Positions 35,765 to 45,004 of a stretch of 64,000 nucleotides of DNA are shown one piece after another. The notes under the pieces are model-generated. The model was given only the letters and a program-made list of their open reading frames with translations. It did no database searches and was not told where the DNA came from. Origin of the DNA: Psychromonas algicola. GTDB taxonomy: Bacteria > Pseudomonadota > Gammaproteobacteria > Enterobacterales > Psychromonadaceae. Made by a program: the position numbers and the translations under genes. Location: NCBI RefSeq assembly GCF_004378355.1, contig NZ_SNUB01000001.1:1-64000 (forward strand), written 5' to 3'. Numbering within the stretch: position 1 is the first letter of the stretch; each line of letters opens with the position of its first letter.

Positions 35765-37165
35765 GTGTCAACTGGTGAACAGCTTTTATGGTTTCGTAAC
35801 GACCTAAGAACAAACGACAATCCGGCTTTACAGTATTTTATTAACCAGCAATCAACAGAAAATACTGCTAAAGCCATTTTTTTTATATCTGAAGCCCAAT
35901 GGACCGAACATCATTGGGCTCCCATCAAGATAGACTTCGTAAAACGTCATGCTCAAGCCTTAGTTGATGAATTAGCATTAATTGGCATTCAATTATCGCT
36001 GGTTACCGTTCCTGACTTTGCCGCTCAAATTAAGTACTTAAAGGCCTATTGTGAAGAGCATAATGTTGAACAGGTTATTGCTAATAGTGAATTAGAGTTT
36101 AATGAACAACAACGTGACCACAACTGTACTGAAAACAACATTCCCTTAGTTTTATTCGAAGCAGATGTGATTGTTCCGAAAGGAGAAATACGCAATCAAT
36201 CTGGTGGAATGTATAAAGTATTTACGCCTTTTAAACGAGCTTGGTTAGCCTACGTACGCGAATTCGGTTTTAATTATTTGGGTGATGTACAAAATCCAAT
36301 TTCAACATCATCAATATCAACGCCTCCAGTAACAAGCTCAAGCGAGTCTTTATCCTCCAAATGGCCATTGGTTCACGAACTTGTCGAGAAAGCTTTACCT
36401 TCTTTTTATGAGTACAAGATTAGTCATTACGAAAATAAGCGCGATATTCCTTCTGTTAAAGGTACTAGTGGTATCTCGCCTTACTTAGCGGCAGGAGTTC
36501 TTAGTCCTCGCCGTATTTTTAATGATTTATTAAGCCAATTTCCAGATATCCTTATTGCAACCGATAGCGCTGAATTTTGTTGGTTAAATGAAATCATTTG
36601 GCGTGAATTTTATCGACACCTTATGTTTGATCAACCTCGTTTATGCAAACACCAATGCTTTAATCCTAAATATCATGATGTTCATTGGCCTTACGATGAA
36701 CAATTGTTTAAAGCTTGGTGTGAAGGTAAAACCGGCTATCCGATTGTGGATGCGGCAATGCGACAACTTAACCAAACAGGGTGGATGCATAATCGTTTAC
36801 GTATGGTCGTTGCGAGTTTCTTAACTAAACATTTATTAATTGATTGGCGTTTAGGTGAAAAATACTTCATGCAACATTTAATTGATGGGGATTTAGCATC
36901 AAATAATGGCGGTTGGCAGTGGGCTTCAAGTACAGGCTGTGACGCTCAACCTTACTTCAGAATATTTAATCCAATCAGACAGAGCGAAAGATTTGATCCA
37001 AATGGTGATTTCATCCGTAAATTTATACCAGAACTGAATGCTGTGCCTGATAAACAAATTCATTTTCCACATAAATTTATCAAGCAACAGAATTTATCGA
37101 TTTATTGGTCAGCCATTGTTGACCATAAAGAAGCAAGATTAAATGCGTTAGCCTTTTATAAATAA
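35765..37165 (+). CDS. phrB: Deoxyribodipyrimidine photolyase
   Basis: This flavoenzyme repairs UV-induced cyclobutane pyrimidine dimers using light. At 466 residues it is close to E. coli Phr (472). The antenna-binding domain opens with LLWFRNDLRTNDNPAL, and the FAD domain contains GTSGISPYLAAGVLSPRR, WREFYRHLM, TGYPIVDAAMRQLNQTGWMH and DGDLASNNGGWQWASSTGCD. The start is a GTG at 35765. It is downstream of chrR and is a classic target of the ChrR-linked sigma factor. Confidence 0.96.
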   Translation: MSTGEQLLWFRNDLRTNDNPALQYFINQQSTENTAKAIFFISEAQWTEHHWAPIKIDFVKRHAQALVDELALIGIQLSLVTVPDFAAQIKYLKAYCEEHNVEQVIANSELEFNEQQRDHNCTENNIPLVLFEADVIVPKGEIRNQSGGMYKVFTPFKRAWLAYVREFGFNYLGDVQNPISTSSISTPPVTSSSESLSSKWPLVHELVEKALPSFYEYKISHYENKRDIPSVKGTSGISPYLAAGVLSPRRIFNDLLSQFPDILIATDSAEFCWLNEIIWREFYRHLMFDQPRLCKHQCFNPKYHDVHWPYDEQLFKAWCEGKTGYPIVDAAMRQLNQTGWMHNRLRMVVASFLTKHLLIDWRLGEKYFMQHLIDGDLASNNGGWQWASSTGCDAQPYFRIFNPIRQSERFDPNGDFIRKFIPELNAVPDKQIHFPHKFIKQQNLSIYWSAIVDHKEARLNALAFYK

Positions 37166-37214
37166 GTTAATGCATGGTTGATCAACGGATTTGCATAATA
37201 AGCAAACGGGATAA

Positions 37215-37724
37215 ATGATGAATACAATAAATAATATGTCTAAAAACGAAAACGTTGCCCCCATTAACGATGACTCAATAAGCATCGAGTTAAGTGAACC
37301 ATCTCCATGGTTAGCCAACTTTATTTCTGTTTATCAGCGTCTTACCACTGATAATTTAGACTTATTAGGCTGCATTTATCATTCCGACATTACTTTCATT
37401 GATCCTATTCATCAAATCCAAGGCTTTGATCAATTAGCTTCTTACTTTGCTGGTTTGTACCAAAATCTACAACATTGTGATTTTGTTATTGATAATTACC
37501 TTCAGCAAGGTTCAGAAGCTTCTTTATTTTGGACAATGATTTATCAACATCCTAAATTAAATAAAGGTAAAGACGTCACTGTTTATGGCACGACTCACAT
37601 TAAATCTAAAGACGGAAAAGTGATTTATCATCGTGATTTCTTAGATTTAGGTGCCATGCTATATGAGCAATTACCTGTACTAGGAAAAGTTATCAAATTG
37701 ATAAAAGAAAAGGCGGCTAAATAA
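37215..37724 (+). CDS. NTF2-like (SnoaL) fold protein
   Basis: This 169-residue protein has a nuclear-transport-factor-2-like cone fold: WLANFISVYQRLTTDNLDLL, SDITFIDPIHQIQGFDQLAS and KSKDGKVIYHRDFLDLG. Members of this type accompany SDR and FAD-oxidoreductase genes in cyclopropane/furan-type lipid clusters. The role is unknown; it might bind a lipid. Its stop overlaps the start of the SDR gene by 1 bp (TAATG), showing translational coupling. Confidence 0.8.
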   Translation: MMNTINNMSKNENVAPINDDSISIELSEPSPWLANFISVYQRLTTDNLDLLGCIYHSDITFIDPIHQIQGFDQLASYFAGLYQNLQHCDFVIDNYLQQGSEASLFWTMIYQHPKLNKGKDVTVYGTTHIKSKDGKVIYHRDFLDLGAMLYEQLPVLGKVIKLIKEKAAK

Positions 37725-38446
37725 TGTCTACTAAATCAATTTTAATTACTGGAGCGACGTCTGGCTTAGGCTTATCTCTATTTGACGATTACGCTGCGCA
37801 AGGGCATCAAGTGATTGCCTGTGGTCGTAACCAACAACAACTTGCAGCGATGCAAAGTAAAGCTTCGCAAGTCTGTCAATTTGATATGACCGATAAACTA
37901 CAAATAGAAGGTGCAGCTGCAAATGTAGAATCGTTGGATATTTTGATTCTAAACGCAGGTAACTGTCGTTACATCGATGATGCAAAAAACTTTGATGGAG
38001 AATTATTTGCCGATGTTATTCAAACTAACTTAATCTCATTAGGTTGGTTATTACACTATTTTTTACCGAAAGTGAAAAAGGGCGGGCAAGTTGTTTTTGT
38101 AAGCTCAAGTGCCACTTTACTTCCTTTCACTCGAAGTGAAGCTTATGGCGCTTCAAAAGCAGGTATGGATTATTTAGCAAACAGTCTACGCTTAGATCTA
38201 GTGAAAGAGAAAATAGACGTGACGCTAATTCATCCTGGTTTTATCAAAACGCCTTTAACGGATAAAAATGATTTTCCGATGCCTTTTCTGCTTACGAGTG
38301 AAGAAGCCTCACAACGACTTATTCAAGCCATTGAGCAACGTAAACGTTACGCTCACTTTCCTAAACGTTTAACACTTTTACTTAAATTTATCTCTTTCTT
38401 ACCTTCTTTTGTTTGGCAAAAGCTTATTTTAAAAGGCAGTCATTAA
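37724..38446 (+). CDS. Short-chain dehydrogenase/reductase in the ChrR cluster
   Basis: This 240-residue oxidoreductase has a TGATSGLGLSLFDDYAAQGH cofactor loop and ILNAGNCRYID. The catalytic pair is in AYGASKAGMDYLANSL, with VSSSATLLPF before it. Conserved neighbours suggest action on a membrane lipid, but the substrate is unknown. It is coupled to the preceding and following genes by 1-bp overlaps. Confidence 0.88.
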   Translation: MSTKSILITGATSGLGLSLFDDYAAQGHQVIACGRNQQQLAAMQSKASQVCQFDMTDKLQIEGAAANVESLDILILNAGNCRYIDDAKNFDGELFADVIQTNLISLGWLLHYFLPKVKKGGQVVFVSSSATLLPFTRSEAYGASKAGMDYLANSLRLDLVKEKIDVTLIHPGFIKTPLTDKNDFPMPFLLTSEEASQRLIQAIEQRKRYAHFPKRLTLLLKFISFLPSFVWQKLILKGSH

Positions 38447-39714
38447 TGAAAAATATCGCAATTATTGGTTCAGGTGTTTCAGGGTTAACAGCCGCCTATT
38501 TATTATCTAAAAAACATAATGTTACTGTGTTTGAAAAAAATGACTATATTGGCGGACATACAGCAACAGTCGAAATTGAAAAAGATGGCCAAACTTACGT
38601 TCTTGATACTGGTTTTATTGTTTTTAACGATAAAACCTACCCAAACTACCTCGCTTTATTAGATGAAATTGGTATTGGTAAACAAGCAACTGAGATGAGC
38701 TTTTCTGTTCATAACTGTCAAACAGGCATGGAATACAACGGGCATAATCTAAATACCTTATTTGCTCAGCGTAGCAACTTATTTAAACCTAAATTCTGGA
38801 TGCTAGTAAAAGAGATTTTACGTTTTAACAAACTATGTAAGCACATTTTTGAGAAAAACAGCTATCAACCAGGTTTAACACTTGGCGAGTTTCTTAAAAC
38901 CAATCATTTTAATGCATTTTTTGCTGAGCACTACATATTACCAATGGGCGCTGCAATTTGGTCAAGTTCATTAGCGCAAATGGAAGACTTTGAATTTCGT
39001 TTCTTTGTGCAATTCTTCCATAACCATGGTTTATTAAATATTGCAGATAGACCACAGTGGTACGTGGTACCAAACGGCTCAAGAAGTTACTTAACGCCTT
39101 TATGTGAACCCTTTAAAAGTAATATTCATTTGAACGTCAACATTACTAAGATCACACGTAATAATGGTAAAGCTCAGGTTGCATTCAGTGACGCTGAAAC
39201 ACAAGAGTTTGATGAAGTGGTTATTGCGTGTCATTCAGACCAAGCGTTAGCGTTATTAGGTGATGCGAGCAAGGAAGAGATTGAGATTCTTTCAGCCATG
39301 CCTTACAGCGAAAACTCAGTTGTATTGCATACTGATACCGCATTGTTACCCGATCGTGAAGCGGCTTGGGCAAGTTGGAATTATCAACTCAGTGATGACC
39401 GTTCTAAGGCGGCAAGCGTCACTTACAATATGAATATCTTGCAGGGTATTGAGAGTAAAGAAACATTCTGTGTCACCTTAAATCAGAAAGAAGTCATTGA
39501 CCCTAAAAAAATATTAAGAGAATTCATTTATCATCATCCTATTTTTTCTGCTGAATCCATTAAAGCACAGAAAAAAAGGGCGATTATTTGTGGTCACAAC
39601 CATACTCATTATGCGGGTGCTTATTGGCATAACGGATTTCATGAAGATGGCGTCAGAAGTGGCGTTGAAGTTGCGGCTCGTTTTGATTGTTTTCTTAATA
39701 CATTTTCAAAATAA
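38446..39714 (+). CDS. FAD-dependent amine-oxidase-like oxidoreductase
   Basis: With the ATG at 38446, which overlaps the SDR stop by 1 bp, the protein has 422 residues. The FAD-binding Rossmann motif IAIIGSGVSGLTAAYLLSK and the following VFEKNDYIGGHTATV are at the N-terminus, and a YVLDTGFIVFNDKTYPN motif follows. The C-terminus has GAYWHNGFHEDGVRSGVEVA. Homologues occur next to DUF1365 and cyclopropane-synthase genes and may desaturate or modify fatty acyl chains. An upstream TTG start (38413) is less likely. Confidence 0.87.
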   Translation: MKNIAIIGSGVSGLTAAYLLSKKHNVTVFEKNDYIGGHTATVEIEKDGQTYVLDTGFIVFNDKTYPNYLALLDEIGIGKQATEMSFSVHNCQTGMEYNGHNLNTLFAQRSNLFKPKFWMLVKEILRFNKLCKHIFEKNSYQPGLTLGEFLKTNHFNAFFAEHYILPMGAAIWSSSLAQMEDFEFRFFVQFFHNHGLLNIADRPQWYVVPNGSRSYLTPLCEPFKSNIHLNVNITKITRNNGKAQVAFSDAETQEFDEVVIACHSDQALALLGDASKEEIEILSAMPYSENSVVLHTDTALLPDREAAWASWNYQLSDDRSKAASVTYNMNILQGIESKETFCVTLNQKEVIDPKKILREFIYHHPIFSAESIKAQKKRAIICGHNHTHYAGAYWHNGFHEDGVRSGVEVAARFDCFLNTFSK

Positions 39715-39739
39715 TTACTAAGCAAGTAGGGACTCGTAT

Positions 39740-40576
39740 ATGTCTGTCATTGATATAAACAGTGATTCAGAAACTAATTCTGTAGATGATTCTTCAGAAA
39801 CGGCGACTTCACCTTTTAAACATAGTGCCATTTACTCGGGCAATGTCATACATAAACGTTTTCACCCTAAAAACCATAGCTTTAATTCCTCTCTATACAT
39901 GTTGGCATTAAACGTTGATGAAATTGAGCAAGCTAAAAAAGGGTTTGGCTTGTTTGGTTTCTCATGGTTTAACCCTTTACGTTTTGTTGAAAAAGATTAT
40001 CTAAGGGATGAACCTAATTCATTATCACAACGTATTAAAGATAAAGTTAAAGCGCTCAGTGGCGACAAGGATATACAGAATATTTTAATGTTGGTGCAAG
40101 TCAGATGTTTTGGCATCTACTTTAGTCCTGCTAATTTTTATTTTTGTTATAACAGCAATAACGAATGCACGCAGATGATGGCTGAGGTGAGTAATACACC
40201 TTGGAATGAACGACATTATTACCTTGTTGATCTATTACAAGAGCAACAAATAAATAAAAAAGTATTTCAAGTTTCGCCATTTATGAATTTAGATATGAGT
40301 TATCACTGGCGTGTAAAGCCACCACAGCAGGATGATGATAATTTATTCGTTAAAATAGAAAATAAACGCACCAATCAAGATACTGGTGAAGTTAACAGAC
40401 TATTTGAAGCAAGCTTAATATTAAAGAAAAAAGCATTTAATAAACGTAACTTATTAAAGATATGGGTTCAATTACCGGTTATGACAGTAAAGATAGTTAT
40501 TGGCATTTACTGGCAAGCATTAAGGTTATTCCTTAAACGAATCCCTTTTATTGGTTATCAGAAATTAGGTTCATAA
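39740..40576 (+). CDS. DUF1365 family protein
   Basis: This 278-residue protein has the family start HSAIYSGNVIHKRFHPKNHS and core FYFCYNSNNECTQMMAEVSN and HYYLVDLLQE. A late segment FMNLDMSYHWRVKPP is also typical. Genes of this family are almost always between the FAD oxidoreductase and the cyclopropane synthase gene, as here. The biochemical role is not established. The N-terminal 25 residues are Ser/Thr/Asp-rich and probably disordered. Confidence 0.88.
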   Translation: MSVIDINSDSETNSVDDSSETATSPFKHSAIYSGNVIHKRFHPKNHSFNSSLYMLALNVDEIEQAKKGFGLFGFSWFNPLRFVEKDYLRDEPNSLSQRIKDKVKALSGDKDIQNILMLVQVRCFGIYFSPANFYFCYNSNNECTQMMAEVSNTPWNERHYYLVDLLQEQQINKKVFQVSPFMNLDMSYHWRVKPPQQDDDNLFVKIENKRTNQDTGEVNRLFEASLILKKKAFNKRNLLKIWVQLPVMTVKIVIGIYWQALRLFLKRIPFIGYQKLGS

Positions 40577-40659
40577 CTAAATAGTAAACAGTCAGTGCAC
40601 CAACATAATAAGTATTCAATCATTTTAATTATAGATTAGTGTCATTTTAGGAGTTTTAG

Positions 40660-41889
40660 ATGGAACAAATACAAAGTGTTATTACACCGAAATCAGCAAG
40701 TTGGTTTGATAAGCGTTGCCGTTCATTAGTTCACTCCGTATTTACAAAAATAACTTACGGTCAATTAGAAGTAGTAGAAGGTGGCTCACATCAGTATTTC
40801 CCAAATGTGGCTTCTAATTCAGAAGATCTTAAAGCAAAGATTACAATACATGATATGAGCGTTTACCGTGATTTTGTTAAAGGAGGCAGTATTGGCGCCG
40901 CTGAAGCCTTTATTGCAGGTAAATGGAGCAGTCCTAACCTAACTAATGTTATACGTGTTTTTGCAAAAGCCCAACAGCAAACAGATAAGTTAGATGCAAA
41001 TAAATCCTTACTTAATAAAATAAAAAACGCAGTCACTCATTGGCAAAATAGAAATACGCAGTCTGGCTCAAAACGTAATATTTTAGCGCACTATGACTTA
41101 GGAAATGAGCTTTACACTCGATTCTTAGATCCACAAATGCAGTATTCTTCAGCAATTTACCCCTCAGAAACAACAACCTTAGAATACGCGCAGCTATATA
41201 AACTAAAAACAATTTGTGAAAGATTAGAACTTACAAAAGAAGATCACTTATTAGAAATTGGTACAGGTTGGGGCGGTTTAGCTATTTATGCAGCGCAGCA
41301 CTTTGGTTGCAAGGTAACTACTACTACAATCTCAGATGCACAATATGAATATGCAGAGCAACGAGTGAAAGATCTCGGTCTAGAATCTCAAATAACTTTG
41401 TTAAAAGAAGATTATAGAGATTTAACAGGTACTTTTGATAAAGTCGTTTCAATTGAAATGATTGAAGCGGTAGGTTATGAATTTTTACCAAGTTTCTTTC
41501 AACAATGTAATGACCGTTTAAAAGAGGGTGGTAAGTTATTGATTCAATCTATCACCATCGCTGATCAACGTTTCGAACACTACAAGAGTAATGTAGATTT
41601 TATTCAACGTTACATTTTTCCTGGTGGTTTTTTACCTTCTGTTAGTGTTCTTTCAGATCAAGTCGCACACAATACTGAATTGGTAATCGAAGGCCTTTAT
41701 GATATTGGTTTGGATTATGCAAAAACACTGGCTCATTGGCGAGACAACTTTTTAGCCTCTTGGTCTGAATTACCACAATTTGGATACGATGAAGAATTCA
41801 AACGTTTATGGTTATATTATTTAGCTTATTGCGAAGGGGCGTTTTTAGAACGATCCACCAGCACGGTTCATTTAGTCGCAAGAAAATAA
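40660..41889 (+). CDS. cfa: Cyclopropane-fatty-acyl-phospholipid synthase family methyltransferase
   Basis: This SAM-dependent enzyme has 409 residues. The acyl-lipid region includes AHYDLGNELYTRFLDPQMQYSSA, split around residues 145-165. The SAM site is LLEIGTGWGGLAIYAAQ, with conserved VSIEMIEAVGYEFLP and YIFPGGFLPS. Members add a methylene group to unsaturated acyl chains or start furan fatty acid synthesis; the DUF1365/oxidoreductase/SDR neighbours make the second option possible. It ends the ChrR-sigma cluster at a strong terminator. Confidence 0.9.
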   Translation: MEQIQSVITPKSASWFDKRCRSLVHSVFTKITYGQLEVVEGGSHQYFPNVASNSEDLKAKITIHDMSVYRDFVKGGSIGAAEAFIAGKWSSPNLTNVIRVFAKAQQQTDKLDANKSLLNKIKNAVTHWQNRNTQSGSKRNILAHYDLGNELYTRFLDPQMQYSSAIYPSETTTLEYAQLYKLKTICERLELTKEDHLLEIGTGWGGLAIYAAQHFGCKVTTTTISDAQYEYAEQRVKDLGLESQITLLKEDYRDLTGTFDKVVSIEMIEAVGYEFLPSFFQQCNDRLKEGGKLLIQSITIADQRFEHYKSNVDFIQRYIFPGGFLPSVSVLSDQVAHNTELVIEGLYDIGLDYAKTLAHWRDNFLASWSELPQFGYDEEFKRLWLYYLAYCEGAFLERSTSTVHLVARK

Positions 41890-41926
41890 TTTTAATGCAA
41901 TAAATCTCATTTAAAAATAATCTCAT

Positions 41927-41964
41927 AAGCCTCTACAACTTCAATTGTTGTAGGGGCTTTTTTT
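41927..41964 (+). terminator. Terminator after cfa
   Basis: AAGCCTCTACAA / TTGTAGGGGCTT stem (one G-T pair) with an 8-nt loop is followed by seven T. Confidence 0.92.
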
Positions 41965-42812
41965 ATGGTTCAAAGATACGACATATAAACTTAGTCATAC
42001 CAGTAAACCTCTTTGCTTAGTGGTACTACTTGATTTGATTGCAAGTGATAAAATTAAGCGGCATGACGAAGTGGTGTCGCGCAGTGGCATGGAATTAAAG
42101 TGAGTGCTAAAGTGTTGTAACAAGGTTCGCCATTAATCAGAGCTTACCTGCACTGCGTGGGGTTCTCTGTGCTAGGTGAGTTATGTTGTTTCTATAAGTT
42201 AAAGGAATAGAGTGAAGGTATTGTCTTTGTTTTAAATAACATTATTTATTCCGTTCAGCATTCAAAACCAATAACTTCTAGTTAAATTTAAGTGCAGATT
42301 GGAAGTGTAAAAACAAATTATATTAAATCTGTAGAAGCGCGATTTAAAAAAACAGCAGGAAGAAAAAGTGAGGTATGTTCTGGCATACTTCAGTGAGCAA
42401 TAGCCCGGTGAGCAATATTATAAATGTTCATCAATATGATCCCAACCTTCCCCTTCTTTTAAAAAATAATAATTGATTAAGTTGTTCTAGAAACTGTTTT
42501 AGTTTTAATGCGTGAGGTTAATTTAAAGACTCTCTAAGGTTTAAAACAAATTAAAACACTAAGGTCTTATTTAATGTTTAAAATTAGCTTAGGATGCGAT
42601 TGAGTAAACTTGTTGGAATGAAAGTAACTAAATTTATATTGAACCATTGTGATAACACAATTAAATATTAGTTGATGAAATCCAAGTGGCTGTTCAAATA
42701 TTGATTGCATATAAGTTACACACAATGAGTAAAGTGTAGGCTGCCATCACTTAACTTTCCCAAATTATAGAAGTTTCTATACGATGCATCGTTTCTTATT
42801 TGGTATTTTTTA
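41965..42812. other. 850-bp region without recognised gene
   Basis: No open frame of note, RNA gene or strong repeat was recognised. Locally it is richer in G than its surroundings (about 42040-42180), including GTGGTGTCGCGCAGTGGCAT and CACTGCGTGGGGTTC. This may be decayed genic DNA or a small RNA. An imperfect ACCTgCAC...GTGctAGGT dyad lies at 42145-42178. Confidence 0.5.
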
Positions 42813-44744
42813 TCAAAATATCGCATTGAATTGAACATAAGGTCCCAAATTAAAATCAACGCGTTCCATATTCACAAAGAGTTCTTCATCGTCAGCTGTT
42901 TGATAACTTTCCGCTTGATAATAAAGTTCAGCACGTAAGCCTAGTTGAACAGAGTAACCAATACCCTTATATTCCTCCCAACGACGTTGATGTGTATAGC
43001 CGGTGTCGAGGCCTAGTAATGCAACCCAAGTCCAATCCCCAGTAATCTTTTTAGTCGTTGTCGATGAAGTTGCTTCGGTAATTGCGGCGTCTGAAATGCC
43101 TCTTCCAACAAGGCCAACACCAATGTTAGGTCGGAAAAAACCTCGATTATAGTTAACTTCATATCTCGCTCCGTAAGCTGCTTCATCAGAACCCGCTTTG
43201 AGCATAAGTGTTGTTTGTTTATAATCTTCATCAAATGCCCAACCAACGATTGAGGTGCTTTCTTCGGATATTGATAAACCGATGGCACTTGGCATTGCCA
43301 TCGTCGAGTAGCTAAAGCCAAAATAATTGCCATGTTCACTAAAAATGAGCAGTTCAAAATTTTTATAATCAGATTCAAACTTACTTGAAAACTCGCTTTC
43401 GCCATTAATTAGGTAATCTGTTGATTTATACGTAGCTGTTCCACTGAGTTGTGACCAATCTACTTGTAAACGTAAGGTATCAGCTCCATCAAAAAAGCCA
43501 TTAAAGTCTACAAGACCAGTTAAATAACTCACCGAGTTTGTTGAACTTTCTTTCACTTCGTTGGTTAAGTATTTTAACGTTAATTGAGTATCGCGATATC
43601 GAGCTTGAAAATAAACACTCTGCAGTAAACTGTTGTTAATATCGTAATCGGTTCTGATGGAATCACCTGCACTTTGGGACATAAACCAACTATTTAAAGC
43701 AATACTGTAACCAGATAAAAAGTCGATATTAGATTGTTCAGGATTGTCACTATAGAAAGTTTCTTCTGCTTTTAATGTTTCAACATCAATTAAATAAGAA
43801 TGTAGATCGCCATCTTCTGATGATTTAGCGGTAAACAATACCTGTTCATCATCATAAAAGAAGACTTCGGGGTTAGTGCCAAAATTACCGTTTATATTAT
43901 TAGTAATAATACGTCTGCTGGCAGCGTTATCTTCAAAGTTATAGATGGTTGTATTTTTATTTAAAACGTTAACATATTCATAAGCGGCAACAACGCCGTG
44001 AGAACTGCTGTTAGGGTAAACGGCCAACACGTCGCGTGAATCTGAGCGATCATGTATGAGTGTGTAGTGTGACGACCAAGCAGAATTTGCTCGATTGAGC
44101 ATTAATAAATTATTTAGTTCAGCATAATAAAGCTTTTGTTGTTCTGTGTTGATAATGGCTATACCAATATCGCCAGTTAAATTGTTATTGAGTTTGCTTA
44201 TCTGTGCTTTTGCAGGCAGTTTTAAAACTTGTACGTTGGACTCGTCAACTTTCTGATCTCGACCTGTTGGTTTTTTATAAATTTCGATTGTTTTCTCTGA
44301 CAGGCAAACCAATGCTCCATCACGAGTAATGATGGTTGATGAACCAGAGCACGGCGTAAATATTAATTTATAAGAGAATGATTTATTTAACGATGAACTT
44401 GAGATGAAATAAAAGTGACTGTAACTTGAGTCTTTTATAGGCTGCCTAATAATGGCAAAACTCTCCCCAGTATAACGAGTCGTTGTTAGCAAATAAGACT
44501 TTTTCGGAAACGTTAGTTTTCTTTTTCCGTCAAAAGATAAAGCGTTACTACAATTTTTTGTACATTTAGGATCTTTTTTACCAAAGAAGATTGTCGGAGC
44601 TCCATTGTCATCTCTAAATACTTCTTCTGTATAAGCTGTTTCGAGTTCTTCTTGTAACTCGTGCTTAAATTCGATAGCGGAAAGTTGAGGTGAGAAAAAA
44701 AGAACGATGAGTAAACTTCTATTAACTAATGTTTTATAAATCAC
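42813..44744 (-). CDS. Outer-membrane beta-barrel protein of unknown function (643 aa)
   Basis: A signal peptide (LLIVLFFSPQLSAIE, cut near residue 23) precedes a beta-rich, Ser/Thr/Asn-rich region (about 30-340) that looks like propeller blades with a CTKNC pair. From about 360 onward there are alternating amphipathic strands ending in a terminal Phe (YVQFNAIF), the signature for outer-membrane barrel assembly. No family was recognised. It is transcribed away from the KAP ATPase gene; 260 bp lie between their starts. Confidence 0.7.
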   Translation of the reverse strand: MIYKTLVNRSLLIVLFFSPQLSAIEFKHELQEELETAYTEEVFRDDNGAPTIFFGKKDPKCTKNCSNALSFDGKRKLTFPKKSYLLTTTRYTGESFAIIRQPIKDSSYSHFYFISSSSLNKSFSYKLIFTPCSGSSTIITRDGALVCLSEKTIEIYKKPTGRDQKVDESNVQVLKLPAKAQISKLNNNLTGDIGIAIINTEQQKLYYAELNNLLMLNRANSAWSSHYTLIHDRSDSRDVLAVYPNSSSHGVVAAYEYVNVLNKNTTIYNFEDNAASRRIITNNINGNFGTNPEVFFYDDEQVLFTAKSSEDGDLHSYLIDVETLKAEETFYSDNPEQSNIDFLSGYSIALNSWFMSQSAGDSIRTDYDINNSLLQSVYFQARYRDTQLTLKYLTNEVKESSTNSVSYLTGLVDFNGFFDGADTLRLQVDWSQLSGTATYKSTDYLINGESEFSSKFESDYKNFELLIFSEHGNYFGFSYSTMAMPSAIGLSISEESTSIVGWAFDEDYKQTTLMLKAGSDEAAYGARYEVNYNRGFFRPNIGVGLVGRGISDAAITEATSSTTTKKITGDWTWVALLGLDTGYTHQRRWEEYKGIGYSVQLGLRAELYYQAESYQTADDEELFVNMERVDFNLGPYVQFNAIF

Positions 44745-45004
44745 AAGGTTTCCGAGTAAGGCAAAAAAATATCATGTGATATTATCTTTTAAATGAGAAA
44801 TGTCAAAAAGAGGCATTTGAAACAAAAAATAAATGCGCAACATGTATCATAGGTGACAAGTTATTTGTCGATGTTTTATAGTCAGTCCACTCTATTTAAT
44901 ATTATTACTTTTATTGAAATTTAATTGAAACCAAATGAGACTTTATAAAATATATATCCACCAATATTAAAGTGAAATGCAAATTACATAGCGGGTGATT
45001 TAAA

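Noticed and set aside
42118-42190. Second attC-like site (TAACAAGG...GAGTTATG)
   Set aside because: The boxes do not fit RYYYAAC/GTTRRRY and the arms pair poorly; no gene lies next to it.
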